A DNA stretch of 64,000 nt from Onstottus_B arcticum (GTDB lineage Bacteria > Acidobacteriota > Blastocatellia > UBA7656): NCBI GenBank assembly GCA_038040485.1, contig JBBPIE010000002.1:310001-374000 (forward strand), given 5' to 3'. The translations under genes and the position numbers were made by a program. The first letter of the stretch is position 1, and each line of letters begins with the position of its first letter. Under the pieces are notes generated by a model that saw only the letters and a list, made by a program, of their open reading frames with translations, did no database searches and had not been told where the DNA came from. Below, one piece after another: positions 8,806-17,142 of the stretch.

Positions 8806-9078
8806 ATGGGAGAGCGAAACACACATCGCCAGGCGCTCAGACTCAAAGCCGACACACTCACCGAAACGGAAATCGCCGAGGTTCTCGACTACATCAGCAT
8901 AATGGAGTCGTTGCGCGCGCAGGCCATCAAGCCCGACCTGTTTGACGACGAGTTGATGACTCTTCTTGCGGATGCGCTTGAGAACCGCCGCGCTCGCGTC
9001 GTCACCGAGTGGGACCGCGTTAGAAGGCGAGCCGACAACGGCGCGTCGGTGCTGGCGGCGCCCAGAAAAGTGATGTAA
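8806..9078 (+). CDS. Hypothetical protein, helical, 90 aa
   Basis: A short helical cytoplasmic protein that I do not recognise. The sequence begins MGERNTHRQALRLKADTLTE, continues with EIAEVLDYISIMESLRAQ, has an acidic DLFDDELMTLLADAL stretch and ends in an Arg-rich VVTEWDRVRRRADNG region. AAGGAGG seven bases before the ATG makes the start secure and excludes the in-frame TTG-type start at 8764. The 8514-8805 gap before it holds no other gene. It may be co-regulated with the gene at 9294, although 215 bp separate them. Confidence 0.65.
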   Translation: MGERNTHRQALRLKADTLTETEIAEVLDYISIMESLRAQAIKPDLFDDELMTLLADALENRRARVVTEWDRVRRRADNGASVLAAPRKVM

Positions 9079-9293
9079 GAAACTGAGACCCGAGGCGTAA
9101 CTCCTGATACCCGAGACGAGTGAGACTTACGCGTGATATGAAGGTAGCAGCAACCCCCCGGCCTTTAAGGCAATCCCCTAATCTCTAACCCCAACGGCCA
9201 ACTCCTAATTCATTGACGTACTCCGAAGGTGCGGAATAGAATTCGTGAGTCAGTCGAATCGCCCCGTTGATCAAGGGTTCCGAGGAGAAACCG

Positions 9294-10742
9294 ATGTCAA
9301 CCCGTTTGCAACCAGCTCACGCGGCCGCCACCGCCGATCGAGCCGAATACTTGAAGCGTGAACTAGTTGCCCTTGCCACAACAGGCGCACTCAAGGACGA
9401 ATACAAGCGACAGCATGATCTCTTCTTCGACAACGTGCCGCCCGCCGACGAGCACGAGGCCGTGAGCGTGCTCGATTGGTTTCTGTTCGATTGGTTGGAT
9501 GATAACGGCGAAGGCGCGATTGATCACTTTCTCTACTCTCGTCCCGAACTCAGCGAAGAGGAGCAGGAACTCCTGGTCGATTGGCAGGACTCGCTGAACA
9601 GCGTCTTCGAGGTTCGCGCGGTTGGCAAGAAGTCGCTTCGAATCGAAGAGCTGGACACCGACGAGTCCTTCCAGGTGCTGACGGATTCGCCGTTCAAGCG
9701 CAACCAGTTCATCATGGCGCGGTTGTTGCCGGTTGGAGACCAGTTCGTATTCTCAGGCTTGCAGTTCATCATGCCGGACCGCGAATCGGCGATGGCCTGG
9801 CTCAACATGCGCCGCGCGCTGGACAACCTCGAGTCACCGGAGGCGCTCGAAAATGCGCAGCGCCAGCAGTGCAGCGCCTTTTGCGAACTCTTTGGTTGCG
9901 ATCAGCTCACTGTCAAACCCTCCGACCTGAACGCGACGCTCCAAAAGTTTCAAAACTACTTGCTCGTCGAGCGTCGCGATTCCGAAACCGGTCTAACACC
10001 CGCGGAGACCTTTAAGGCTGAATTCGGACACGACCTACAGGTGCCGGAGATGCCTTCGCTTCCCGAGGCAATGGCGGGCGCGGGAGACGTGACCATTCTC
10101 TGCGATGACTTTGACGGCATAGTCGTTCTGCCCGACTACAACAAGTTCAGACGCGTGTTCGAAGCCGACTTCCCCGACGCGGCAGTTCCGGCATGGCGAG
10201 AGCTGCTCTGGACCTATATCAACGATCCGGATATCCCGATCGTTGCCTTCGAGCGTGTAGCAGAGGAGTTCCCCGTCCGAGTCGAAAGCGCTCTCCGCGA
10301 TTTGCTGGGTGACAAGAAGTTCTCCCTCGAGCACCTTTACGCAGTACTGCTTCACTACAAACAGCCGGTGGATGGGCTAGACGAACTGGACGACGACCGC
10401 CAACTCTGGGATCTCTTCGACGGAAACGCCAAGAATCACAAGCCGGTGAAGGCGAGCGCCAAAGCCAAGAAGCCCACAGCCTCGCACAAGAACCCGGCGG
10501 TCAAGAAGAACAAATCCGCCGCCGTGAGTCGCGCAAAGAAAACGACAACGGGCGCGGCCAAGACCCGCAAGAGCGCGCCGGCGAAGCGCTTTGCCGCCCC
10601 GCCAAAGGCAAAAAGGAAGAGTGGTCTCTCGACAAAACCGGGCACGCGCGCGGGCACTTCTGCTTCTACGAAGCGAGCCGGCAGCAGCAAGCCCACCCGC
10701 CGGGTCGGCGCCGCTAAGCGAGCACAAACAAGAAAGCGATGA
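9294..10742 (+). CDS. Unrecognised acidic protein with histone-like Lys/Ala tail
   Basis: A 482-aa protein in two parts. Residues 1 to about 375 are a mixed helical domain, acidic overall (LDWFLFDWLDDNGEGAIDHF, EEEQELLVDWQDSLNSVFEV, ILCDDFDGIVVLPDYNKF), with no family I recognise; the Trp- and Asp-rich repeats resemble SEC-C/plasmid-associated UPF0149-like proteins only vaguely. From about 380 the chain becomes strongly basic, with KxAKK, AKKTT and PAKR repeats, as in histone H1-like bacterial tails that bind DNA or RNA. GAGGAG precedes ATG 9294; an upstream TTG at 9267 is less likely. It overlaps the next gene by ATGA, so the two are translated together. Confidence 0.75.
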   Translation: MSTRLQPAHAAATADRAEYLKRELVALATTGALKDEYKRQHDLFFDNVPPADEHEAVSVLDWFLFDWLDDNGEGAIDHFLYSRPELSEEEQELLVDWQDSLNSVFEVRAVGKKSLRIEELDTDESFQVLTDSPFKRNQFIMARLLPVGDQFVFSGLQFIMPDRESAMAWLNMRRALDNLESPEALENAQRQQCSAFCELFGCDQLTVKPSDLNATLQKFQNYLLVERRDSETGLTPAETFKAEFGHDLQVPEMPSLPEAMAGAGDVTILCDDFDGIVVLPDYNKFRRVFEADFPDAAVPAWRELLWTYINDPDIPIVAFERVAEEFPVRVESALRDLLGDKKFSLEHLYAVLLHYKQPVDGLDELDDDRQLWDLFDGNAKNHKPVKASAKAKKPTASHKNPAVKKNKSAAVSRAKKTTTGAAKTRKSAPAKRFAAPPKAKRKSGLSTKPGTRAGTSASTKRAGSSKPTRRVGAAKRAQTRKR

Positions 10743-11416
10743 CGCTTCGAGAAGCCTCAGCCCGTTTTCTCGAACATCTCAAACCGACGAGCTCTCATGA
10801 CCACGACGAGGCGCAAACCCATATTCAAACGGTTGAGCTACTCACAAGCTGCTTGCCCGAAGCGACTCTCGCTGACCTGACGCCCGCGCGATTGCGAGAC
10901 TTCGCTGCGCGATGGTACGTCGAACAAACCAATCATAAGCCAGAGCCTCAAGCGTTGCTCGATTCGCTCGCGGGCTTTCTGAGCTGGGTCGATGCGAACA
11001 CTGCCTCAATGCTTGAAGAGGGCTGCAACGCGGTCATCGCCGAGCTGAAAGCGAGTTTGCCGCGCGCCCTCGAGATTTCCGGCATCCTGTCGGCGCAGCT
11101 TGGGTCTGGCGGCGCGTTCGGCTTCCCGGAGTTTCTCACCTCGTTCGAGGAAGGCGGGCGCAGTCAATACGACGTGGACGTCGGCGGAAGCGTAGCGGCG
11201 CTCGAAGGCTTCTTCCGAATCTCTCGAGTCGAGGGAACGAGGGTCGAAGCTGAAGAGTTGATCAGCGAGGAGCGGGTGTGGCCTGTGAGCTTCCCGCCGG
11301 AAGCCGCCGCGTTGCTCGAAGTCGGATACATCGTCAACCTCGAGCTGGTTCGCGCAGGCGATGGCTGGCACATCGCAGCTTGCGGATTCGCGTACCCGCC
11401 GGCCACCGAGTTCTGA
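10739..11416 (+). CDS. Hypothetical protein coupled to basic-tail gene
   Basis: A 225-aa protein whose start codon overlaps the stop of the preceding gene (ATGA), implying translational coupling and joint function. Residues 1-90 (LREASARFLEHLKP, then LTPARLRDFAARWYVEQTN, FLSWVDANT) resemble the helical SAM-like core-binding domain at the N-terminus of tyrosine recombinases, but no catalytic Arg-His-Tyr domain follows. The rest is beta-rich with EGFFRISRVEGTRVEAEEL and VSFPPEAAALLEVGYIVNLE. The resemblance to a recombinase arm is inference from helix pattern only. The function is unknown. Confidence 0.75.
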   Translation: MTLREASARFLEHLKPTSSHDHDEAQTHIQTVELLTSCLPEATLADLTPARLRDFAARWYVEQTNHKPEPQALLDSLAGFLSWVDANTASMLEEGCNAVIAELKASLPRALEISGILSAQLGSGGAFGFPEFLTSFEEGGRSQYDVDVGGSVAALEGFFRISRVEGTRVEAEELISEERVWPVSFPPEAAALLEVGYIVNLELVRAGDGWHIAACGFAYPPATEF

Positions 11417-11520
11417 AGGTGAGGCTCAACCACAAAAGACACAAAGAGACAGGGTCAGCGCAGAAGATGTGCCATTCTTTCTGGGTATCTTTTGGCGTTG
11501 GGTGTTTGTGGTGGAGCCGG

Positions 11521-12024
11521 TTATTGTTCGCTAGCGGTTAGCGCTTCGATTCGCCCAAGCGACGCCTTGATCCGAGCCGCGCTCTTCTCGCCAAGGCCGG
11601 GGACCGACGTCAGTCCACCTCCTTCCGCGAACACTTTCAGCTCAGGCAGGCTCTTAATTCCCAAGTCGCGGTAGAGCAACTGCGCGGTCTTCAGCCCGAT
11701 TCCCGAAACGCGGCGAAGGTCGAGCACGGTTGCCGGTAGATCTCGCGTGAGTTCTTCAAAGTAGGAAGACTTCCCGGTCTCGACGATCTCGACGATCTGG
11801 GCGCTGATTCCCTTCCCGATGCCCTGAATCTTCTGGAGTTCTGCGGAGCCGCCTCGCTCGGCAAGCTCAGCCACCTGGTCCTGCATTGTATCGATCGTCT
11901 CGGCTGCCATGCGATAAGACCGGATCTTGAAGGCGTTTTCATCCTTGAATTCCAGAATGCCTGCGATGTCATTAAGCATGCGGGCGACTGCCGGGTTGTC
12001 GGGTTTGGTGAACGAGTCGGACAT
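11521..12024 (-). CDS. Stand-alone PolX-type helix-hairpin-helix protein
   Basis: A 167-aa protein matching only the N-terminal region of bacterial family X DNA polymerases. The pol-beta 8-kDa-like part is NPAVARMLNDIAGILEFK then NAFKIRSYRMAAETI (about 9-45). Two helix-hairpin-helix motifs follow: LQKIQGIGKGISAQI (about 66-80) and LRRVSGIGLKTAQLLY (about 105-120), with VPGLGEKSAARI as a third near the end. The palm/fingers and PHP exonuclease domains of a ~570-aa PolX are absent and a clean stop follows. It should bind DNA but cannot polymerise. The start at 12024 gives the usual family N-terminus; ATG 12063 is also open. Confidence 0.8.
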   Translation of the reverse strand: MSDSFTKPDNPAVARMLNDIAGILEFKDENAFKIRSYRMAAETIDTMQDQVAELAERGGSAELQKIQGIGKGISAQIVEIVETGKSSYFEELTRDLPATVLDLRRVSGIGLKTAQLLYRDLGIKSLPELKVFAEGGGLTSVPGLGEKSAARIKASLGRIEALTASEQ

Positions 12025-12481
12025 GCCGACTAGGCTATAGCCACGGTTGTTGAACGTCAACATCCAATGCCGCGCCCCGCTGTAGATGTTTTGGGGAGGT
12101 TGCGTCGGGGCTTAACCGCGTAGCCGCCGGGACGCGGCGATCGCCCGAAGATTGAGGCGACTCCCCGTCTGGGCGTCACCGCAACAGCTGGTCCAAACTC
12201 ACTTGAAAATTCTTATTGACAACAACGGAGAAAATCTTCAAGGACTCGGCTCACGCCAAGGGCGCCGCGGAATTCAAGGCGGTCGAGATAACTCATACTC
12301 GCGCGAAGGAGGTGTTGAAAGAGCCAAGTCGGCTAAGGAAACAGCGAATCAAACGAGCGCAAAGACGCCTGGAGCCGGGCCAGTCGGGCCTCGGAACTCA
12401 GGCCAGTCTTCCGCGAGGATTGGGATGCAGCGAAGAAGGGTGGGGGGGGAGAACACTCATCGAATGGCGCTCTTAGTTCGT
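12025..12481. other. Intergenic region, no supported gene
   Basis: This 457-bp stretch carries several open frames, including one on the + strand from TTG 12216 with a basic EKIFKDSAHAKGAAEFK start. None has a ribosome binding site or recognisable family. It may contain the remains of a small gene, but nothing can be supported. Confidence 0.4.
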
Positions 12482-12742
12482 CTAGTCGTTGTCGTCGTCT
12501 TTTCCTGCAGGTTCCAGTCGGCGCTCGAACCTCAGCAGTTGGTTTTCTAATCGCAATTGCATCTTGTCACGCTCATGGGTCTCCCGCTCGCTGATCCGAT
12601 GGATTTCGTAGACCAACCGCTGCGCCACTGCCGTCAGGTCCTTCAGCTCTTGCTGCAGGCCTACTATCTCTTTGTCGTGCCGCTCGACTTTCTGGGTGAG
12701 AGCGAAGAGCCGCGACAAGACTTCATAAAGTTTTTTCCACAT
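12482..12742 (-). CDS. Small coiled-coil protein
   Basis: An 86-aa protein dominated by one coiled coil: LFALTQKVERHDKEIVGLQQ, ELKDLTAVAQRLVYEI and THERDKMQLRLENQLLRFER show heptad spacing of Leu, Val and Ile. An acidic KDDDND C-terminus follows. Proteins of this form are widespread in Acidobacteria and cyanobacteria, but their role is unknown. Its start overlaps the end of the next upstream minus-strand gene (12723-12923) by 20 bases, so the two form a coupled pair, as is frequent in small toxin-antitoxin modules. Confidence 0.65.
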   Translation of the reverse strand: MWKKLYEVLSRLFALTQKVERHDKEIVGLQQELKDLTAVAQRLVYEIHRISERETHERDKMQLRLENQLLRFERRLEPAGKDDDND

Positions 12743-12923
12743 TCAACGTCGCCCTGATCTGCTCCATCATCACATGCGTTTCGGCCTTGAGGCGTTCAAC
12801 CTCCGGCCATCTCTGCTCGTGCCCCTCATCAAGTTGTCTCAGAGCCTTTAGCAATTGGTCGATGGACGATTCGAGATTGGCGGCCTCTGCTTCAGATATT
12901 TCGAGTGTGATACTCTTGCTCAT
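12723..12923 (-). CDS. Small helical protein, partner of coiled-coil gene
   Basis: A 66-aa acidic helical protein (MSKSITLEISEAEAANLESS, then LLKALRQLDEGHEQRWPEVE). It is the upstream member of the overlapping pair with 12482-12742. The opening ITLEISEAEAANLE resembles the start of small antitoxin-like proteins, but no DNA-binding motif is visible. Whether the pair is a toxin-antitoxin unit is conjecture from size, overlap and coiled-coil content. Confidence 0.6.
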   Translation of the reverse strand: MSKSITLEISEAEAANLESSIDQLLKALRQLDEGHEQRWPEVERLKAETHVMMEQIRATLNVEKTL

Positions 12924-13069
12924 AGCTTTACTCCCGAGGCCAAGTCTAGCATAAACGCTCGATTCGTCTATCGCATTTCGGCTAGACTGTTACGTGAAGC
13001 AAACACTCATCGCGTGGGCATTCGAGGCGCTTATTCATCACCCACGACTGATAGAGAGGAAAATCGAAA

Positions 13070-13342
13070 ATGGCTAACTCCAAACGAGACATCGGTCGCG
13101 AGATCCTAAGCGGTCTGCGAGAGATCAAACGCGGTCAGCACGGACGCGTCATCACTATTCCCGGTGTCGCGAGCATTCGGGAGAAGACCGGGCTTTCTCA
13201 GGAGCGCTTCGCCACGTTGCTCGGAGTGTCAATCCGCACGTTGCAGGACTGGGAGCAGGGCCGCCGAGCGCCTTCAGGAGCCGCTCGCACACTGCTGCTC
13301 ATAGCAGGCCGAAACCCGAATGCGCTTCTCGATGTCGCGTGA
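13070..13342 (+). CDS. XRE/HigA-type helix-turn-helix antitoxin, orphan
   Basis: A 90-aa protein with a Cro/C1-type helix-turn-helix in its C-terminal half: IREKTGLSQERFATLLGVSI then RTLQDWEQGRRAPSGAARTL. This architecture, a ~45-aa N-terminal extension before the HTH, is typical of HigA/NadS-like antitoxins that pair with an upstream RelE-like toxin. No such toxin frame is present in the 146 bp upstream, so the antitoxin seems orphaned, perhaps after loss of its toxin. GAGAGGA lies 10-12 bases before the ATG. It probably represses its own promoter. Confidence 0.8.
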   Translation: MANSKRDIGREILSGLREIKRGQHGRVITIPGVASIREKTGLSQERFATLLGVSIRTLQDWEQGRRAPSGAARTLLLIAGRNPNALLDVA

Positions 13343-13424
13343 TGAGTTCACACGCTAGGGGTTTCATCGAAGACGCGCCGATCGGGACCTAACCTCTCCG
13401 AACTACTGTAAGTTTGATTCGGCT

Positions 13425-14861
13425 CTACACCGCCATCTCAAGTCGCGACTGAAACGCTCGCGGGCGGAAGAGAAACTCGACGATGTTCCCTTCGTGCGGC
13501 TGGAGCCAGTCGAGTTGAATGGTCGGCACCGGGCCGAGGTTCAATCTATCGATGTGGGTCGCGTTCACTAGTTCCCTTTGGAACTGCTCATCGTAAGTTA
13601 TCGCGCTTCCGACAAGCGTCCCACCGATTCGCTTGAGCATCTCGTCTTGCGGGCATTGCACGACGCTCACAAAGGGGAACATGAACTCGGTGTTCGCAAG
13701 CGTTCGGGCGGGCGAGTCACAGTGAATAACCGTTGGTCGCAAGTAACCGCAGCGCTCTTTCTCCACAAGCCGCGAGCCGAATTTCGCCGTGACATGCTCG
13801 GTTCCCGAGTCGTGCACGCCAGACTCAATGCTCCCCCAGATCGCTTTTGCGGCACCGGGGACGGTGAAAGCCGCGAGGCTCGCTTCGGGGTCTTCGGGCG
13901 GCTTCGGTTCTATCGGCCCGATTCGCTCTGCAAGAGCTTCAGCGATTTCCTTCGTGTGTCTCGAAGCCCACACGCCCGAGCAGTTGATGCAGCCGCGGCC
14001 GCTGTTCAAGAACACGCTGTCCACCATCACATCGATGTACTTCTCCCAGTCGTCCACTACGTCGTCGCCCAACAGAATTTTTGTAAAGCCTGGTCCGTGC
14101 ACCTGGACGCGGGTGTCGCCGCGATAGCGCTCAACCGTCGGCGTGCCTCCAAAGATCATCGTGCGGTTCGAGCGGCGAACGACTTCCGCGCCCATCTCGC
14201 CGCCGCCCGGATAGATAGCAATCGCTTCTTTGGGCACGCCCGCTTCAATGAACGCGGCCGCCATTCGATACGGCGTCCACGGCTCTTGAGGTCCGGGCTT
14301 GAGCAGCAACCCTATCTGCATCGGTATCACCGGCAGCCACAGCGTGTGCACACCCGGCGAGTTCGAAGGCAGCACCAATCCCAACACGGGCGCTTGCGCC
14401 TGATAGCTGACCATCACTCCGCGAGGCTCGATACCATATCCGCGCGTCAAAATGTTCAGATCCAATCCCCGAGTAAGCGCATCCAGTATCTTGTCCATAT
14501 TCGACAACACGAAATGGTTCTTGCTCATGTTGCCCTTGCACATATGCTCCGGTAGACCGGTGCTCGCAGACTGTTGCCGAGCGAAATCATCCGGTGTCTG
14601 CGCGCCATCGCCCATCGGAAGCGTCCCGTTGAGATAGAGGTCCCCGGCTCTTTTCATCATCGCGATCAGATCCGAAACCGGGATCTCTGTGAGAACCTGC
14701 CGCGCGCGCTCAGCCTGCCGCATATCCCGAGCTAGCAGACCGGTGTTAGCCTGGCTCACCCGCGCAAGAGTTTCGCCGGTGATGAAATGGACTACATCGT
14801 CGGTGTCGAGACTGGTGTAGGGTTGCCCCCATCTAGAAATTGGAAGGTTTAGTATGGCCAT
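13425..14861 (-). CDS. Aldehyde dehydrogenase / acyl-CoA reductase-like protein
   Basis: A 478-aa protein of the ALDH superfamily, close in length to LuxC fatty-acyl reductases (~480 aa). The NAD(P)-binding core is visible in LVLPSNSPGVHTLWLPVIPM (about 162-181) and LKPGPQEPWTPYRMA. The catalytic cysteine is likely the first in GRGCINCSGVW (about residue 292). The substrate is not revealed by the sequence. Its upstream neighbour on the same strand is a LuxE-like acyl-activating enzyme, so a two-step activation and reduction of a carboxylic acid to an aldehyde is plausible. The two genes are separated by a 208-bp gap filled by a long imperfect palindrome, so co-transcription is not assured. 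Confidence 0.85.
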   Translation of the reverse strand: MAILNLPISRWGQPYTSLDTDDVVHFITGETLARVSQANTGLLARDMRQAERARQVLTEIPVSDLIAMMKRAGDLYLNGTLPMGDGAQTPDDFARQQSASTGLPEHMCKGNMSKNHFVLSNMDKILDALTRGLDLNILTRGYGIEPRGVMVSYQAQAPVLGLVLPSNSPGVHTLWLPVIPMQIGLLLKPGPQEPWTPYRMAAAFIEAGVPKEAIAIYPGGGEMGAEVVRRSNRTMIFGGTPTVERYRGDTRVQVHGPGFTKILLGDDVVDDWEKYIDVMVDSVFLNSGRGCINCSGVWASRHTKEIAEALAERIGPIEPKPPEDPEASLAAFTVPGAAKAIWGSIESGVHDSGTEHVTAKFGSRLVEKERCGYLRPTVIHCDSPARTLANTEFMFPFVSVVQCPQDEMLKRIGGTLVGSAITYDEQFQRELVNATHIDRLNLGPVPTIQLDWLQPHEGNIVEFLFRPRAFQSRLEMAV

Positions 14862-14932
14862 CGTTTCCTCGTAGCGTTTAGTAGTCAGTGCTATTCAGAG
14901 TTCAAACTTCCGATTGCGACGGACGTGAGCTT

Positions 14933-15035
14933 ATCCGTGTAGATCCGTCAAACCCGTGTCATCCGTGGTCGATGCCTCTTTGCAACAATCCAGAATAGAC
15001 CACGGATGAAGCGGATTTGACGGATTTGCACGGAT
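14933..15035. repeat. 103-bp imperfect palindrome
   Basis: The 38-bp arms 14933-14970 and 14998-15035 match in inverted orientation at about 33 of 38 positions, with a 27-bp loop. The arms are built from repeats of the ACGGAT word (gaccacggatga...gacggat...cacggat). It fills the space between the LuxE-like and ALDH genes. An RNA copy would form a long hairpin able to attenuate or protect the operon message. Confidence 0.8.
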
Positions 15036-15069
15036 TCATTCGACGCCATGAATTACCAATTGCGGCCCA

Positions 15070-16176
15070 CTAGTAGACTCCAACTGTTGTTTGGCCCGCG
15101 AGCTTTCGGAATGGACGAACACCGCTCACGCCGTCCCACGGATACTGCTCGCAAGGTTTCTCGCGCTCGCCTTCGTCTCTCTCCAAGAACCCGGGGATGA
15201 AAGTCTCGCGAGTCAGCGTAGTCAAACGCACGCGTCCGGTTTCACCGTAACCAACCACCTGATCGCGATCGTTGAACGTGACAACCTCGATGACCGCGCG
15301 AGGCTGCGGCGCGTAATAGCTAATCTTGTAGCCATCCTCCGGGGTGACCGGCTTCGAACAAGCCAGTCCCATCAGCGTGTTGCCGTAAGTCGGCGTCAGA
15401 TACACTCCCGGGCCCAGCAGCTCTTCAGTCGCGAACCGCGTGTATTGTGGCGTGAATTCGGTTCCGCCCGCGAATATCCCGGTGATCCCCGACTCCGCAA
15501 CGCTCGTCCCTCGGTTCTCGAGTTCCTCGGCCAGCGATTCGAGCAGCTTCGGCGTTGTGAACATGCACTTGATATCGTGCCCCGCGCCGAGAACCGTTAT
15601 CGCCTGATCGATCACGTGCGCTTTGTACTGGTCGAGCGCTTCGGACTCGCCCCACTTGATCAGCTTGATGACCCAACGCGGGTCGAGGTCCACGCAGAAG
15701 CAGATGCCGCCTCGATACTGGCAGAGATGCTCGACCGCTAGCCGCAGCCGGCGCGGACCCGAAGGCCCAAGCATCAGCCAGTTTGCGCGTCGCGGGAAGT
15801 ACTCGTCGGGAAGCGTCTGGCTGAACATTTCATAGTCAGTGCGGAAGTCTTCGATCTGGAGTCGGCTCTTGGGAACGCCGGTCGTGCCGCCGGTTTCGAA
15901 GGTAAAGAGAGGCTTGCCTTCGAGTCCCTTCGGCAGCCATCGCCGGACCGGGCCGCCTCGCAGCCATTCGTCTTCGAAAGGCGGGAACTTCCTGAGATCG
16001 TCGAAGGAGTTGATCTCGCGTCTCGGATCCCAACCGAGCTTCGAAGCGAACTCCAACCAGAACGGGCAACCCGTCTTAGGGTTGAAATGCCACTCGACGA
16101 TCTCACGCAGGTGAGCATCGAGTTGGCTTTTGCCTTCCTTCGCTCTGACAGATAAGTCTGTTTGGGCAACACTCAT
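15070..16176 (-). CDS. LuxE/PaaK-like adenylate-forming enzyme, copy 1
   Basis: A 368-aa member of the ANL superfamily, as short as LuxE acyl-protein synthetases (~370 aa) and lacking a long C-terminal cap domain. The AMP-binding loop is FETGGTTGVPKSRLQ (about 93-107), the adenine/substrate region includes GIFAGGTEF and TPTYGNTLMG, and the ribose-binding region is GYGETGRVRLTTLTRE. It should activate a carboxylic acid as an adenylate and transfer it to CoA or a protein thiol; the acid is unknown. A close paralogue lies at 20495-21577 (both share REIVEWHFNP and LMLGPSGPRRLRLAVEHL). The ALDH gene downstream could reduce the activated acid. Confidence 0.85.
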   Translation of the reverse strand: MSVAQTDLSVRAKEGKSQLDAHLREIVEWHFNPKTGCPFWLEFASKLGWDPRREINSFDDLRKFPPFEDEWLRGGPVRRWLPKGLEGKPLFTFETGGTTGVPKSRLQIEDFRTDYEMFSQTLPDEYFPRRANWLMLGPSGPRRLRLAVEHLCQYRGGICFCVDLDPRWVIKLIKWGESEALDQYKAHVIDQAITVLGAGHDIKCMFTTPKLLESLAEELENRGTSVAESGITGIFAGGTEFTPQYTRFATEELLGPGVYLTPTYGNTLMGLACSKPVTPEDGYKISYYAPQPRAVIEVVTFNDRDQVVGYGETGRVRLTTLTRETFIPGFLERDEGEREKPCEQYPWDGVSGVRPFRKLAGQTTVGVY

Positions 16177-16346
16177 GCGGCTATCTCACTCCCGTGAAGA
16201 GTTTGCCGCCTTCAAGCGCAAGGCTGGTAGCAGTGCTATGCATCCGCCTGAAGGCCGTGCTACGAATTTTCTTGTACGTCGTTCATTCCCTGGTTGATCA
16301 AGTCTTCTCCAGCAAGGTCTTGAATGCGGATACTCTTTCTCGTAGC

Positions 16347-16616
16347 TCATTGGCTCGACAAAACAATATACTGATTTGTCTCAAGCAATAACTGAGTCCC
16401 AATTTCTGCCATGTGATCAAAGAGCCGCATTCGCTCCGTCACTCGTGTAGGTAAAGGCACGCTGACAATTACTCTGTTGTCTTGCCTCTCGATCACTCGC
16501 GCTGTGCCCTTTGCCACAGGATAGATTTCTTCCAAGGCGGCGAGGTATTCCGTTATAGCATTCCGTCTGACCACGCTTACGGAGTGTCTATGCTGTTGAT
16601 TTGTTTTACGTCTCAT
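16347..16616 (-). CDS. HEPN-associated small partner protein
   Basis: An 89-aa protein whose ATG overlaps the stop codon of the HEPN gene (ATGA), so they form a coupled pair. The sequence has an N-terminal basic part, an EYLAALEEIYPVAKGTARV stretch and a C-terminal VTERMRLFDHMAEIGTQLLL segment ending TNQYIVLSS. It lacks the GSxxxGxxxxxSDxD motif of MNT nucleotidyltransferase antitoxins. By position it is the likely antitoxin or regulator of the HEPN protein, but that is context only. With the HEPN reading frame broken, the pair may be inactive. Confidence 0.65.
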   Translation of the reverse strand: MRRKTNQQHRHSVSVVRRNAITEYLAALEEIYPVAKGTARVIERQDNRVIVSVPLPTRVTERMRLFDHMAEIGTQLLLETNQYIVLSSQ

Positions 16617-17006
16617 ATCGGTTCTCCCAAAGCCTTGTCGATTGCCGACAAGAATCTCCTGGCTCTTTCATAGGCGCGCTTCGCTTCTCTGGCGGACACC
16701 GATTGTGGTTTGTAGTCCGCCAAATGCCGCAGTTCGATCAGGTCCATGGGTGTGCGTCCAAGTTCAGACGGCAGCAGCTTCTTTCGCATGATCAACTGTC
16801 GGTTCACGTCTGCTTGCACCTGCCCGTGCTGCCACTCGTTGTCCCTAGCGCGAATGGAGGTGAATCGCAGGAGCGCCGCGATGCTTGCGAGGAAGACCGC
16901 ATAATATGCCCGACTGGCGCAGGCGTTGTATTTCTTGGTTTGCAAAGCCCAGAGCAGCAATCTCAAGATTCTCTTTGCCCTTTAGCCAGTAGTCTGCCCA
17001 TTCCAC
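16613..17006 (-). pseudogene. HEPN domain protein, frameshifted
   Basis: A HEPN-type RNase/toxin gene split between two frames. The N-terminal part, from GTG 17006 with AAAGG upstream, reads EWADYWLKGKENLEIAALGF. After about 16930 the family continues in another frame as KKYNACASRAYYAVFLASIA, ending AYERARRFLSAIDKAL. Removing one C near AAACC restores a single ~130-aa HEPN protein (394 bp equals 131 codons plus one base). The usual HEPN catalytic RxxxxH is not obvious. The downstream partner gene overlaps its stop. It is either a decayed toxin or carries a one-base sequence error. Confidence 0.75.
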
Positions 17007-17142
17007 ATGAAGCCTTTAGCATCCGTCAGAGGCAAGGTCAAGGAAGGCTCACACGATTTCCTTCGCAGCCACGCCAAGGTTGGGAAGCGTTCGCTCATTT
17101 GCTATCTTTAGCTTGTTCAGTTCAGGGCGAAGGGAGTGGCAA

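Noticed and set aside
12216..12476. A TTG-started frame with a basic, plausible N-terminus
   Set aside because: No ribosome binding site, no family recognised and a low-complexity end; kept only as a note in the intergenic entry.
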